DNA of 64,000 bases from Halobacillus salinus (GCF_004684905.1 NZ_SRJC01000001.1:930001-994000); one strand, 5' to 3'; numbered from the stretch's first letter, positions 34,668 through 43,937 are shown. Program-made: numbers and translations. The notes: generated by a model not told the origin, from the letters alone.

Positions 34668-35026
34668 TTACACCTGTTTTTAGAATCTTCGATGTGGAGA
34701 AAGCATTGGATTTTTATGAAGCATTTTTAGGATTCCAAGTGGATTGGACTCATCGGTTTGGGGAGGAAATGCCTGAGTATATTCAAATATCTTTACAAGA
34801 TAACGTCATCCATTTGTCAGAACATCATGGAGATGCAGCTCCTGGATCGACAGTTCGAGTAGATATGAAGGATATCAAGTCATTTCATACGACTTTAAAG
34901 AACAAAGAGTATCACTTTTCTAACCCGTCACTCGAAGACACTCCATGGGGGACAGTCGAGTTCAAAGTAGTGGATCCCTTTTATAATACGTTGATATTCT
35001 TCGAAGGAAAAGAAGGGGAGGGTTAA
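34664..35026 (+). CDS. VOC-family protein (bleomycin-resistance-like)
   Basis: 120 residues from GTG 34664, 6 bases after GGAGGGG; the ATG at 34649 lies before that site. Bleomycin-resistance-type VOC: FRIFDVEKALDFYEAFLGF, HLSEHHGD, and WGTVEFKVVDPFYNTLIFFE near the end. Binds or detoxifies an unknown compound. Third of three overlapping genes (VOC, UPF0157, VOC). Its end overlaps the convergent DUF2515 gene by 4 bp. Confidence 0.82.
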   Translation: MITPVFRIFDVEKALDFYEAFLGFQVDWTHRFGEEMPEYIQISLQDNVIHLSEHHGDAAPGSTVRVDMKDIKSFHTTLKNKEYHFSNPSLEDTPWGTVEFKVVDPFYNTLIFFEGKEGEG

Positions 35027-36156
35027 TTCAACTCACTCTCCTCTTCCTTTTTTCTTAACGCTTTTTTCGCTACTAGCGCGAATTCAAGCTTTTCGATTGA
35101 CTCACAGTAAAGTGGGAGGATGTCACCATCTTGTCTTTTAATGTTGTCGTTCAAGAAATGAAGCTGCTTGAGGTGAGTGAACCAGTCCTCTTGTTCAGCA
35201 GGTTCTGCAATCTGGTCATCCCAAGCTCTACCAAGTGTAGGACTGAAAAAACGAGCTTCGTTACCGTGTATGTTACACGGTTTTTCTAAAGGTGTTTCTA
35301 GTTTATGAGGGACCCTTTCGCGTACATCGTTGTAAAGAGCCGGCCAGTAGTCTTTCCGGGACCCGGTATGAGGGTGGTACTTTGCCCATTCCAGCACCTG
35401 GCTGAGTCGACTTTGGATTGAATAGAGAAGGTCGTAGAGCTCTTTCCCGAAGCGGATCCGCTCTTCCAAAGAAGAGAAGTGATGAACAGAGTGTCCGAAC
35501 AGTTTCCTTTGCTTAAGTGAAGGTGTCGTATAAGGAATTAAGATGTGATTCATATTCAGCAAGTCTTGCAATTTAAATAGAACGGTATCGGTAACTGTGT
35601 TCTTATAATGCGGGTTTTGTATTACGCGATTCTCAATGTAATGTTGTTCGTTCACAATCAGTGCTCTAGTTATGAGGGAGGAATCGTCTGATTGTATGTA
35701 ATGGTCCCATAATGGAACCATAAAAGAAGACACACCAAATGCAGGCAGTAGATGTGTAAGGGAACGATTCAGCTTTATACTTTTGTCTAACAATAGTAGC
35801 TGGGGGTATGCATCTTGGAAGATCAGCCAATTTCCTCTCTCAAGGAAAAGGAAAAAATCTGTCTGTTCTCGTGCCGTCAAAAGTTGAGACAAATGCTCTC
35901 CCTTCAAATCAGTCATATTCCAGCCGGCGTTTCTTGATACTAAGTGTGCAAGCAAGGCCCAATGCATCTCCGGATGTTTTGTGTAAAAGTCCCAGTATGC
36001 TTCTGTCCTCGATACATTATTTCGGTTCTTAAGTTTTACATCGGATCTTATTTCAGCAATCCAGCTCTGTTCTTCGCTCGAGAAAGTAGGGATGTCCTTA
36101 TGGTCCAACATTTGTTTCAGTTTCTTTTTTAAAGGTCGGTCTTTCCAAGGGAACAT
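35023..36156 (-). CDS. DUF2515 family protein (YppC-like)
   Basis: 377 residues. The N-terminal region NNVSRTEAYWDFYTKHPEMHWALLAHLVSRNAGWNMTD-like block marks DUF2515, known from B. subtilis YppC. Helical, soluble, no catalytic motif visible. Function unknown. The ribosome site AAGGAGATG is in front of the ATG. Tail-to-tail overlap of 4 bp with the VOC gene. Confidence 0.8.
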   Translation of the reverse strand: MFPWKDRPLKKKLKQMLDHKDIPTFSSEEQSWIAEIRSDVKLKNRNNVSRTEAYWDFYTKHPEMHWALLAHLVSRNAGWNMTDLKGEHLSQLLTAREQTDFFLFLERGNWLIFQDAYPQLLLLDKSIKLNRSLTHLLPAFGVSSFMVPLWDHYIQSDDSSLITRALIVNEQHYIENRVIQNPHYKNTVTDTVLFKLQDLLNMNHILIPYTTPSLKQRKLFGHSVHHFSSLEERIRFGKELYDLLYSIQSRLSQVLEWAKYHPHTGSRKDYWPALYNDVRERVPHKLETPLEKPCNIHGNEARFFSPTLGRAWDDQIAEPAEQEDWFTHLKQLHFLNDNIKRQDGDILPLYCESIEKLEFALVAKKALRKKEEESELN

Positions 36157-36303
36157 GTTCGCATCTCCTTACTATTTACCGGTCCTATTCATTATTTATA
36201 GTATATTCGTCGTTGGAAAAGATATACAAAATCTATTAAACTGTACATACATGTTTTCAAGAAGCGTTACTTATATTGGTGATTCGGAACAAGGAGGAAC
36301 ATC

Positions 36304-36777
36304 ATGCCGACTATAACGTTGCATCAAGTGATTAAAGCACAGCCAGAGGTCTGTTTCGATTTAGCCAGAGATGTAACGACCCACACAGAATCAACGGCCA
36401 AGTCTAAGGAAAATGCTGTAGCTGGAAAGACATCCGGCTTACTTGGCCTTGATGATGTCATCACTTGGGAAGCAAAGCACTTCGGTATCCGCCAACACCT
36501 TACAGCCAAGGTTACAAAAGTGGAGAAGTACTCTTTTTTCGAAGATGTGATGGTCCGAAGTGTATTTGAGTCGTTCACTCACAAGCACTATTTTTATAAG
36601 TCCCGAAGTGGAGGGACGATCATGACAGATGTATTTTCCTATACGCCGCCCTGCGGTGTGATAGGTGTATTAGCAGATCGTTTGTTTTTGAAGAGGTACA
36701 TGAAGAACCTATTGAAAAATAGATCCCTCTACTTAAAGCGAAAGGCGGAAGCGGTCGCGACAAGGGGAAAGCTTTAA
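36304..36777 (+). CDS. SRPBCC (START/polyketide cyclase-like) protein
   Basis: 157 residues. Helix-grip fold pattern: CFDLARDVTTHTEST at the start, ITWEAKHFGIRQHLTAKVTKVE in the middle, and the MTDVFSYTPPCGVIGVLADRLFLKRYM segment typical of SRPBCC cyclase/dehydrase proteins. Binds a hydrophobic ligand in the family; ligand unknown. Ribosome site AAGGAGGAA. Confidence 0.82.
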   Translation: MPTITLHQVIKAQPEVCFDLARDVTTHTESTAKSKENAVAGKTSGLLGLDDVITWEAKHFGIRQHLTAKVTKVEKYSFFEDVMVRSVFESFTHKHYFYKSRSGGTIMTDVFSYTPPCGVIGVLADRLFLKRYMKNLLKNRSLYLKRKAEAVATRGKL

Positions 36778-36828
36778 TCGTAACTTCATAAAAAGAAGGT
36801 AAGTAGGACAAGACGAGGGGGAAGAAAA

Positions 36829-37347
36829 ATGAAGGGAAGATTAGTATCTCCATCATTACAATGGAAGAATGCATACATGGATTTCTATGAAGAGTGGCTG
36901 CAGACTGGAGAAGCCATGGTACCTTGGGTCATTGGAAAAGATCCGACCCACTTCGAGGAAATGATTCGATCGTTGGAAAAAAGTGCAGAAGGCTTAGAAC
37001 TGCCAAAAGGTTGGGTTCCGGATTCTACATTCTGGTTCCTTAACGAAGAAGAACGGATGGTCGGTGCCGTCAACATCCGCCATGATTTAACAGAATTATT
37101 ATACAACGCTGGTGGTCATATAGGGTATGGGGTACGTCCGTCCGAAAGAAGGAAAGGGTATGCAACGGCTCTCTTAGAACAATCATTGCAGAAGGCTAAG
37201 GATTTAGGGGTTCCGGAGGCTCTGGTCGTATGCGATCGTTCCAATATAGGTTCTATGAAAACGATAATACATAACGGTGGAAGAGAAGATAATGATTTTA
37301 TTGAAGAGGACGGGAACGTTGTCAAAAGGTTTTGGATTTCTACATGA
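36829..37347 (+). CDS. GNAT-family N-acetyltransferase
   Basis: 172 residues. GNAT fold with beta-4 VGAVNIRHDLTELL, then GYGVRPSERRKGYATALL, the acetyl-CoA pyrophosphate loop, and a C-terminal NGGREDNDF segment. Resembles small-molecule acetyltransferases (YhhY-like). First of four tightly packed genes; overlaps the kinase gene by ATGA. Confidence 0.87.
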   Translation: MKGRLVSPSLQWKNAYMDFYEEWLQTGEAMVPWVIGKDPTHFEEMIRSLEKSAEGLELPKGWVPDSTFWFLNEEERMVGAVNIRHDLTELLYNAGGHIGYGVRPSERRKGYATALLEQSLQKAKDLGVPEALVVCDRSNIGSMKTIIHNGGREDNDFIEEDGNVVKRFWIST

Positions 37348-37961
37348 TGGAGGAACTAAGTGAACACATCAAACTGCTAAAAAAAAGGGAAGACCGCGTT
37401 CTCATTGGGGTGGATGGACTGAGCAGATCTGGGAAAACAACGTTCACCAAAGGACTTTCTTCTTTGTTGTTTCAAGAGGGGCTCCGAGTCGCCACGATTC
37501 ACCTTGATGATTATATTACACCCGAAGAGATAAGGTATGGTTCCTCTTTCCCAGAATGGAAGGAATACTATGAGTTGCAGTGGGATGTGTCTCTGTTAAG
37601 AGAAGAATTGTTCAAGCCCATGCGTAAGGAAAATGTACTAAAACTTCCGAGATACGATCAACAATACGCGACCATCTACAAAGAAAGGTTGGTGATCGAG
37701 GCGGCAGATATCGTAATAGTAGAAGGTGTCTTTCTACAAAGGCCATCATGGCGGGGTTTTTTCGATCAAGTTATTTATCTGGATGTTCCACGAATCGAAC
37801 GGTTCAGGAGAGAGAATATCGAAACCCAAAAAAAGATCGATAAGTTCAAACGACGCTATTGGAAGGCGGAAGAGCATTACTTAGAAACGAGTCAACCAGC
37901 TTTAAAGGCTGATCTGGTTATCGACTTGTCTTGCTGCAATTGCACGGGAAAGGAGAGATGA
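37344..37961 (+). CDS. Uridine kinase-like P-loop protein
   Basis: 205 residues. Walker A GLSRSGKTT (25-33), the uridine/phosphoribulokinase-type HLDDYI after beta-2, IVEGVFLQRP (Walker B region) and an Arg-rich lid (RIERFRREN). It probably phosphorylates a nucleoside-like or sugar compound. Start by ATGA overlap with the GNAT gene; a second ATG follows at once, and TTG 37332 is possible. One base separates it from the methyltransferase. Confidence 0.82.
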   Translation: MMEELSEHIKLLKKREDRVLIGVDGLSRSGKTTFTKGLSSLLFQEGLRVATIHLDDYITPEEIRYGSSFPEWKEYYELQWDVSLLREELFKPMRKENVLKLPRYDQQYATIYKERLVIEAADIVIVEGVFLQRPSWRGFFDQVIYLDVPRIERFRRENIETQKKIDKFKRRYWKAEEHYLETSQPALKADLVIDLSCCNCTGKER

Positions 37962-37962
37962 G

Positions 37963-38697
37963 ATGGGGTACCATGGTCCTGAAGCATATGATCAACAAGA
38001 ATTTTTCCAGAAATTCCAAGCGAGGAGAAACCGTCCGGAAAGCCCGAATAACAAGATGGAGGGGCCTGCCATTATGGATATGATAGGCAGTGCACATCAG
38101 AATAGAGTTCTTGACTTAGGTAGCGGGGACGGCCGTTTTGGGGTCGAATTACTCCAAAACGGAGGGGCTTATTATACAGGGATTGAAGGATCTTTGAGGA
38201 TGGTTGAAGAGGCAAGGGGCGTTCTAAAGGACTTGAGCGCATCGATTCTCAATCAAACACTGGAAGAATGGAGACCGATAGAGACGTATGATCTAGTCGT
38301 TTCTAGAATGGTGCTTCATTATATCGACGACCTAAGTCCATTGGTATCCAAAGTTTATAGATCGCTTGGGCGTGGTGGACGATTCATATTCAGTGTACAA
38401 CATCCTGTCATCACTGCTTCAGTGAAAAGCGCCCATGAAGCAGGGAAAAGAAGTCATTGGATTGTAGATGATTACTTTCGTGAAGGCGTGCGAAAGGAAC
38501 CTTGGATTGGGGAAGAAGTAGTGAAGTACCACCGTTCTATCGATCAATACGTGAAGTTAGTGCGGAACGCCGGTTTCTTATTAGAGGATTTGAGAGAAGC
38601 TGAACCGATAGAGGATAATTTCCAAGATCCAGAGGAGTTCAATAGACGTCAACGAATCCCTCTGTTTCTTTTGATTTCGTGTAGGAAAGGAGAATGA
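37963..38697 (+). CDS. Class I SAM-dependent methyltransferase
   Basis: 244 residues. Motif I VLDLGSGDGRFG, acidic loop GIEGSLRM, then LVVSRMVLHYIDD and an YRSLGRGGRFIFSVQHP segment, as in UbiE/COQ5-type small-molecule methyltransferases. Third gene of the four-gene unit, with ribosome site AAGGAGAGA just inside the kinase gene. Substrate unknown. Confidence 0.86.
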   Translation: MGYHGPEAYDQQEFFQKFQARRNRPESPNNKMEGPAIMDMIGSAHQNRVLDLGSGDGRFGVELLQNGGAYYTGIEGSLRMVEEARGVLKDLSASILNQTLEEWRPIETYDLVVSRMVLHYIDDLSPLVSKVYRSLGRGGRFIFSVQHPVITASVKSAHEAGKRSHWIVDDYFREGVRKEPWIGEEVVKYHRSIDQYVKLVRNAGFLLEDLREAEPIEDNFQDPEEFNRRQRIPLFLLISCRKGE

Positions 38698-38698
38698 C

Positions 38699-39355
38699 AT
38701 GGGGTCTAGAATGATGCACCTTCTAATTGCTCATGGAGTAACCGAACAGTGTTGGATCGAAGACAAAACTGCTTTTCTACTAGGGTCCCTTGCGCCTGAT
38801 GCCGCTTTCGATAAGGAGCTTTCCCATTTTTATATAGGGGAAGTAGAAGATTATTCAAGGCAGGTCGATGTCCATGCTTTTATACGAAAATATGAAACGG
38901 ATCAGCACATGGACTACATCAAAGGGTATTACACTCATTTAATTGCGGACCAACTTTGGCTGAAGGGGTTTTATTTAAGTTGGCTCAAAAACCGTATGAA
39001 TCATGATGAGAACTTGTATCAAAGGTATCACTCGGATTTCAGACATCTAAACGGAAAGCTGATCGAACATTATGGTGTACGTGAAACGCTTCTATCGAAG
39101 ATTCAGGAGCTTCACGGTGTCTTGCCAATGGATGAGGTAGAACCGCATCTTCTCGAGCGGTTTCTTGTAGAAACGAGAGAAGATTTTCAATTTGATTCAA
39201 AGTCGCTGTCAGAGACGCTACGAGTATTTACTCTTGATCAAATCATTGGTTATGTCGAAACGGGAGCCCATCAAAGTGTATTGGCATTAAAATCTATGCA
39301 AGCTCCACGATCAAAGCCTGGTCACACATCCTCCTTACAAATCTATAACGAATGA
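38699..39355 (+). CDS. Zinc-dependent phospholipase C-like hydrolase
   Basis: 218 residues. Starts MMHLLIAHGV and contains FLLGSLAPDA, SHFY and YIKGYYTHLIADQLW, the spaced His/Asp residues of the zinc-dependent phospholipase C/S1-P1 nuclease-like family (PF00882 type). No signal peptide, so a cytoplasmic phosphoesterase is more likely than a secreted lipase. Last gene of the unit, one base after the methyltransferase stop; a terminator follows. Confidence 0.72.
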   Translation: MGSRMMHLLIAHGVTEQCWIEDKTAFLLGSLAPDAAFDKELSHFYIGEVEDYSRQVDVHAFIRKYETDQHMDYIKGYYTHLIADQLWLKGFYLSWLKNRMNHDENLYQRYHSDFRHLNGKLIEHYGVRETLLSKIQELHGVLPMDEVEPHLLERFLVETREDFQFDSKSLSETLRVFTLDQIIGYVETGAHQSVLALKSMQAPRSKPGHTSSLQIYNE

Positions 39356-39388
39356 AAAAAAGCTCAGGAATTTTTCCTGAGCTTTTTT
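39355..39388. terminator. Bidirectional terminator between the four-gene unit and the CaCA exchanger
   Basis: AAAAAAGCTCAGG / CCTGAGCTTTTTT stem with a 7-base loop; serves both converging genes. Confidence 0.9.
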
Positions 39389-40350
39389 TAATAAATAGCG
39401 ATTGTGATGATGAAATAGAGAAAAGTGATGATAAGCGAAGGTACGGCATATCGCCACTGGCTTTGAACACTTGTCCTGGGTTTCGCGAGTAGATAAATAA
39501 TGACCAGTGTCATTAATACACCGAGAATTGCTGTGAAGATATGGGACGTACCGATAGAAGCCATGATCGGACCCTTTCTGTAAAGAACATCCGTTACGAC
39601 GAGAAGCTGCATATTAAAGAGGTTGCTCCCTAATATAGATCCGATAGCCATATTGTAGTTGGCAAGTCGGAAAGCAGCGAGGACGGCGACAAGCTCTGGC
39701 AAGGAGGTGGAAGCGGCAATTAAGAAGCTTCCCACAAAACTAGAATCCATTCCTGTCGCTTGAGCAAGACGGTCACCTGAAATGGATAACACACTGCCGA
39801 ATACAAAAACGATGACAGCAGCGATGATGAACCCGATGACGCCCGTTCTCAAAGAGTAATCCTTCTCTAATACTTCTTCCGCCTCTTCTTCCCCACTAGG
39901 CATCATTTTTACAGCTACAATATAAATCGCAACAATCAGGAACATTTCAAGGCCGATATTAAATAAACTTCTCGTCCCCGGGATTAGCATCGAAACGATT
40001 AGTATGGTAAGGAACACAAGGCCGATGACGGCGGATGGGACGTTTTCTTTATGGTTAATCCGTTGGAATAATCTTCGTTTGCGATAGAAGATATCAACAG
40101 TTGCGAGAATCAAGAGATTAAAGACATTACTACCAATCATGTTACCGACAGCGATGTCCGGGTTGTCGATGAACACGGCGGTTAAACTGGTGGTCAGTTC
40201 AGGCAATGAAGTAGCGCCGGCGATGAGGAATGTTCCGACTACGGCGCCACTCAAAGATGATTTCTTACTAATGACATCTCCGAACCGGTTTAAATAAATT
40301 GCAGAGATGACCACAACAATCGCTGCTATGAAAAAGATGAGAAAGAGCAT
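39388..40350 (-). CDS. Sodium/calcium exchanger family (CaCA) membrane protein
   Basis: 320 residues, about ten membrane segments in two inverted repeats. The alpha-1 motif is GATSLPELTTS with GNMIGSNVFN; the alpha-2 motif is AASTSLPELV with GSILGSNLFN, the ion-binding sites of YrbG-type exchangers. A central acidic loop (PSGEEEAEEVLEKD) may sense Ca. Exchanges Na+ or H+ for Ca2+ or another cation; fits a salt-tolerant host. AAGGAGGAAA ribosome site. Confidence 0.9.
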   Translation of the reverse strand: MLFLIFFIAAIVVVISAIYLNRFGDVISKKSSLSGAVVGTFLIAGATSLPELTTSLTAVFIDNPDIAVGNMIGSNVFNLLILATVDIFYRKRRLFQRINHKENVPSAVIGLVFLTILIVSMLIPGTRSLFNIGLEMFLIVAIYIVAVKMMPSGEEEAEEVLEKDYSLRTGVIGFIIAAVIVFVFGSVLSISGDRLAQATGMDSSFVGSFLIAASTSLPELVAVLAAFRLANYNMAIGSILGSNLFNMQLLVVTDVLYRKGPIMASIGTSHIFTAILGVLMTLVIIYLLAKPRTSVQSQWRYAVPSLIITFLYFIITIAIY

Positions 40351-40432
40351 CTTTAGTTTCCTCCTTAGACTATTACTCTATACCCTATTTTTATCATAGA
40401 TAAGTAGGTTTGCAATTAAAAAGGCACATTCG

Positions 40433-40450
40433 AAATAATTTGAATTATTT
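40433..40450 (+). promoter_or_regulatory. Inverted repeat, probable operator of the ArsR-MFS pair
   Basis: AAATAATT-TG-AATTATTT, perfect 8-bp arms, 36 bp before the ArsR-type gene. Size and AT-rich dyad resemble operators of ArsR/SmtB-type repressors, so autoregulation is likely. Confidence 0.5.
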
Positions 40451-40486
40451 GTTCGATGAGTATAGAATAAGAGTCGAGGTGATGAA

Positions 40487-41527
40487 ATGGAAGTGATTAA
40501 CACAAATGTTCAAAAAAGAGAAACTTACTCTGTCATGTTGGAAAGGTCGCTTGTTTGGGAAGCAGTACTCGGAATCGCAGCCGCTACAAACGAATCACTG
40601 CTTAGTACGTTAGAAGAACCTTGGGAATCTCTTTGTTCTACCTTTGACGAACAATTACAGGAAGCCCTCGAGCATGTAAAGAAATACAATACTTGGAAAT
40701 CGTTGTTGCAGATTACCCACGCTTCACAATCCGGAAATTTGGCAGACTGGGAGCGGTATGTTCAATCATTATCGGATATACAGCTCAAAGAAAAGTGTCT
40801 TCCCTATATCGATTCGCACAGTGAAGAGAAAGTTAAAGAAGTGGCGAAAGGATCTGAAGAAGCTTTACGTACAGTAACAGATCTTGTAGTCGATCACCCT
40901 TTCTATCCCGGCTATATCCGTTACATTGCAGAAGTGGATACAGAGTTGTTAAAGGAACATCTGGTAAACGTGATGAAAGGTTGGTGGAATCATGTTATCG
41001 AACCAGATAAGTCTAGGTTGACCCAGATATTAGAAAGAGATTACCAGACGAAATGTAAAGAAAAAGAGAAGATGCACCCAGAAACATTTGTGGAATGGGC
41101 TACACTTGGGCGGGATTACAAGCCGGAACCGAGTGTTCATCACGTCTTGTTAATTCCACATGTAGCCTATCGTCCATGGAATGTTGAAGCGGACCTTCCA
41201 GATACGAAAGTTATCTATTATCCAGTTTCAGAAGAAAGTATGGATCCTGCTAAAAAAGACGAACCGAAAGAACATCTCCTTAGACCACTTAAGGTGCTTG
41301 GGGATGCTACAAGGTTGAAAATGCTAAGGAAAATGGCTCCTCAATCTAAGTCATTAAAAGAGCTGACCGAAGAAATGGAAATGGGTAAAACAACGATCCA
41401 CCATCACTTGAAGTTGATGAAGGCAGCAAGGGTTGTACACCAAGAGGGGGCTTCCTATTCAATCAACCGCCAAGTTTTAGATAAGATGCACGTAGAGCTT
41501 TTAGAATTTTTGAATCTAGAAAACTAG
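40487..41527 (+). CDS. ArsR-family transcriptional regulator with large N-terminal domain
   Basis: 346 residues, long for the family. The first ~255 residues are a helical domain of unknown ligand; the C-terminal ~85 hold a winged helix with LKVLGDATRLKMLRKM and TTIHHHLKLMKAARVV recognition helix. Likely represses itself and the MFS gene 14 bp downstream, relieved by a compound bound by the N-terminal domain. Ribosome site GAGGTGATG. Confidence 0.86.
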   Translation: MEVINTNVQKRETYSVMLERSLVWEAVLGIAAATNESLLSTLEEPWESLCSTFDEQLQEALEHVKKYNTWKSLLQITHASQSGNLADWERYVQSLSDIQLKEKCLPYIDSHSEEKVKEVAKGSEEALRTVTDLVVDHPFYPGYIRYIAEVDTELLKEHLVNVMKGWWNHVIEPDKSRLTQILERDYQTKCKEKEKMHPETFVEWATLGRDYKPEPSVHHVLLIPHVAYRPWNVEADLPDTKVIYYPVSEESMDPAKKDEPKEHLLRPLKVLGDATRLKMLRKMAPQSKSLKELTEEMEMGKTTIHHHLKLMKAARVVHQEGASYSINRQVLDKMHVELLEFLNLEN

Positions 41528-41541
41528 GGGGTGACCTTGAT

Positions 41542-42744
41542 ATGGAAGAGTTACAAGAATGCGAACGGAGTTGGACAGAGGAGCGGCAGGGTCTCAGGTT
41601 GATAGGGAGTAATTTTATCTCGTTCTTTGGAGATCAAATGTATGTCATTGCACTCCCTCTTATCGTTTTGGCGCTCACGGGGTCGCCACTGCAAATGGGG
41701 ATAATAGCTGCTTTAGAAAGGCTCCCAGTTCTATTGCAGCCACTTGCTGGTGTGCTGACGGACCGAATGAACAGAAGGACGTTGTTATGGAGTTGTGATA
41801 TAGGTCGTTTTGTTCTCATGGGGGGACTAGGTGTTTTGGCAATCACCGATTTATTGCATATGGCATTCCTCTATTTCGGTGCACTCCTTATCGGTATTAT
41901 GACTCAAATTTATCAAACTGCACAGTTTGCAACACTTCCGAGAGTTGTACATAAAAATCATCTTCCGTTATTTAATTCAATGAATACCGGAATGCTGCAG
42001 ACGGCAATGTTGCTCGGTCCAGGACTTGCAGGGCTGCTAATCAGCATTTGGAGCCCCGGTGTAGGGCTGATAATTAATAGTCTTACTTTCTTAATTGCTT
42101 TTATCTTAATACGCACGATTCCTCAAGATGCACCTCCAAAGAATAGAGAGTCGACTGTATGGGAGGATGTTAAAGAAGGAGCGGCATTCGTGTTAGAGAA
42201 GAAACCTATTTTCTACACAAATTTGGCTATGTTCTTTTCTATATTCGGAACAACTTTATTCCTCACCATGATGATCGTGCATGTCAAATTACTGGCGTTC
42301 TCGTCGATTGAGATCGGCTGGTTCGTCTCTATTGGAGGGGCGGGTGCTTTGCTGGGGGCCTTGTCCGTAAATGCTGTAAAGCCAAGAGTTTCAGCGAGAG
42401 CCCTCCTGTTCTCGGCTGGTGTGACGGGAGCTGTTTCGATTATTCTGTTCAGTTTGTATGACTCCTTTTGGATGCTTTCCTTAATGAATGCAATCGGGGC
42501 AGGAATGGCATCGATGAAGAGTCCAGCTATCGTTACGATACGACAACAACTTACGCCCCGTCGCTTGCATGGTCGTGTTCAGGCAACTAGTAGATGGATG
42601 ACTTGGCTGCTAATGCCGGTAGCAGCACTTTGTTCCGGTTTGTTTACAGAGTGGATCGGTACAGAGGGTACGATTATGATAGGAGGCATTATTGCATTGC
42701 TGGCATCCTTCATTTATCTACATCCCTCGCTCAAGAGCGTGTGA
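41542..42744 (+). CDS. MFS transporter (MFS_3-like efflux pump)
   Basis: 400 residues, twelve membrane segments. It starts with a cytoplasmic stretch, then GSNFISFFGDQMYVIALPLIV and the signature between segments 2 and 3, LAGVLTDRMNRR. Class resembles macrolide/enterobactin exporters. Paired with the ArsR-type regulator, so it probably exports the regulator's ligand. Ribosome site GGGGGTGA. Confidence 0.88.
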   Translation: MEELQECERSWTEERQGLRLIGSNFISFFGDQMYVIALPLIVLALTGSPLQMGIIAALERLPVLLQPLAGVLTDRMNRRTLLWSCDIGRFVLMGGLGVLAITDLLHMAFLYFGALLIGIMTQIYQTAQFATLPRVVHKNHLPLFNSMNTGMLQTAMLLGPGLAGLLISIWSPGVGLIINSLTFLIAFILIRTIPQDAPPKNRESTVWEDVKEGAAFVLEKKPIFYTNLAMFFSIFGTTLFLTMMIVHVKLLAFSSIEIGWFVSIGGAGALLGALSVNAVKPRVSARALLFSAGVTGAVSIILFSLYDSFWMLSLMNAIGAGMASMKSPAIVTIRQQLTPRRLHGRVQATSRWMTWLLMPVAALCSGLFTEWIGTEGTIMIGGIIALLASFIYLHPSLKSV

Positions 42745-42824
42745 TCTCCTAAAAGTATAAATAACTCCATGTTGGAAGGAGATGGATATAATTTGTCGAA
42801 ATGTAGGTGAAGGGAGGTGCCGTT

Positions 42825-43310
42825 TTGGAGACGAGAGATATACAATTTGAGAGAGATAAAGAAACAATTCTGCAATTTAGGAAAGATATAGAAGAGGTAA
42901 TTACGGGGAGCAAAGTCAATGATTATGATTACGCTGCTTATTTAGGTAGGATGGAGAGGAGAATCGAACAATCGAATGGGGGGCAAGTTTTTATTATCCG
43001 AGAGAATCGTGTTATTGGGCAGATTGGGTGCGAATGGAGAGAAGGAGCGGGATATGTGAATATATTTTACATACTTCCGGAATTTCGCGGTCAAGGTTAT
43101 GGCAGGGAGATGATCGACTGGGCAGAAAACTTCTTTCTTCATCATGGAACCTATACCTATCACTTAAGGGTAGCTACTTCGAACGAACGAGCTTACAGGC
43201 TGTATCGTAAATCAGGTATGTACCCTGTCAGGAAAGAAGGTCGTAATTATGTTATGCAGAAATCATTGAACTTCCCTCTGCAAGACAGAGGGAAGGGGTT
43301 ACATTTGTAA
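42825..43310 (+). CDS. GNAT-family N-acetyltransferase
   Basis: 161 residues from TTG 42825, 7 bases after AGGGAGG; the upstream GTG 42807 precedes that site. GNAT: YVNIFYILPEFRGQGYGREMIDWAE with the pyrophosphate-binding loop, then TSNERAYRLYRKSGM. Substrate unknown. Converges on the FusB/C-like gene and overlaps it by 12 bp. Confidence 0.86.
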   Translation: METRDIQFERDKETILQFRKDIEEVITGSKVNDYDYAAYLGRMERRIEQSNGGQVFIIRENRVIGQIGCEWREGAGYVNIFYILPEFRGQGYGREMIDWAENFFLHHGTYTYHLRVATSNERAYRLYRKSGMYPVRKEGRNYVMQKSLNFPLQDRGKGLHL

Positions 43311-43937
43311 ACGGTCAATAAATTGAAGGAAAGACGTTTTATCTTTTAGATTATAATTGCAACGCTCACTATCTTGGCAAATATAATTACCTCGCGAAAT
43401 TGTTTCGCCGGTTGATTTATCGTGTTTAGAGACGGTGAATAGACCGACTTCCTCTGTTTCGTGACAGATGGAACAAATACCGGGGTGATGAGAAGGAGTG
43501 AATTCCCCTTGTAACGCGGTCCATTCCTGATCAAGATAGGTGATGATGTATTTGCGTTTTGAACCATGGTCCGTCCAGCCCAAATAGGTCAGTGTGTGCC
43601 ATGGAATCGCTTGTAAATCAGGTACCTGCAGCTTTTTGACTTTCGGAAACATGTTCTTTATTTGCTGCTCGGTTAGTTTTGTAAAAGGAATAATATACTG
43701 CTTTAATCGGGAAAGAAAGAAGAGTGCATCACCTTCGTCTTTAATTTGGTCGATTTGCGAGATCATTTGTTTCTGGTCTTCTGTCAATGTGTGGAAGGCA
43801 TCGATCACTTTTTCTTGGGTGATGGCTATCATTGCGGATCTTACCGCTTTATCATTTGTTGATGAACGACTGTTGACAAGTGTGGCAGTTTGGTTTTCGA
43901 TATAGTGAAATTGTTCTGCACGGATGAATGGTTCCAT
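43299..43937 (-). CDS. FusB/FusC-type elongation factor G-binding protein
   Basis: 212 residues: a helical N-terminal domain (about 1-115) and a C-terminal zinc-binding domain with Cys pairs CSIC and ICQDSERC, the layout of FusB/FusC proteins. Staphylococcal members bind EF-G and free it from fusidic-acid-stalled ribosomes; chromosomal homologues in bacilli may serve ribosome recycling. ATG 43937 has GGGAGGA 8 bases before it, so the longer frame to 43988 is rejected. Confidence 0.85.
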   Translation of the reverse strand: MEPFIRAEQFHYIENQTATLVNSRSSTNDKAVRSAMIAITQEKVIDAFHTLTEDQKQMISQIDQIKDEGDALFFLSRLKQYIIPFTKLTEQQIKNMFPKVKKLQVPDLQAIPWHTLTYLGWTDHGSKRKYIITYLDQEWTALQGEFTPSHHPGICSICHETEEVGLFTVSKHDKSTGETISRGNYICQDSERCNYNLKDKTSFLQFIDRLQM

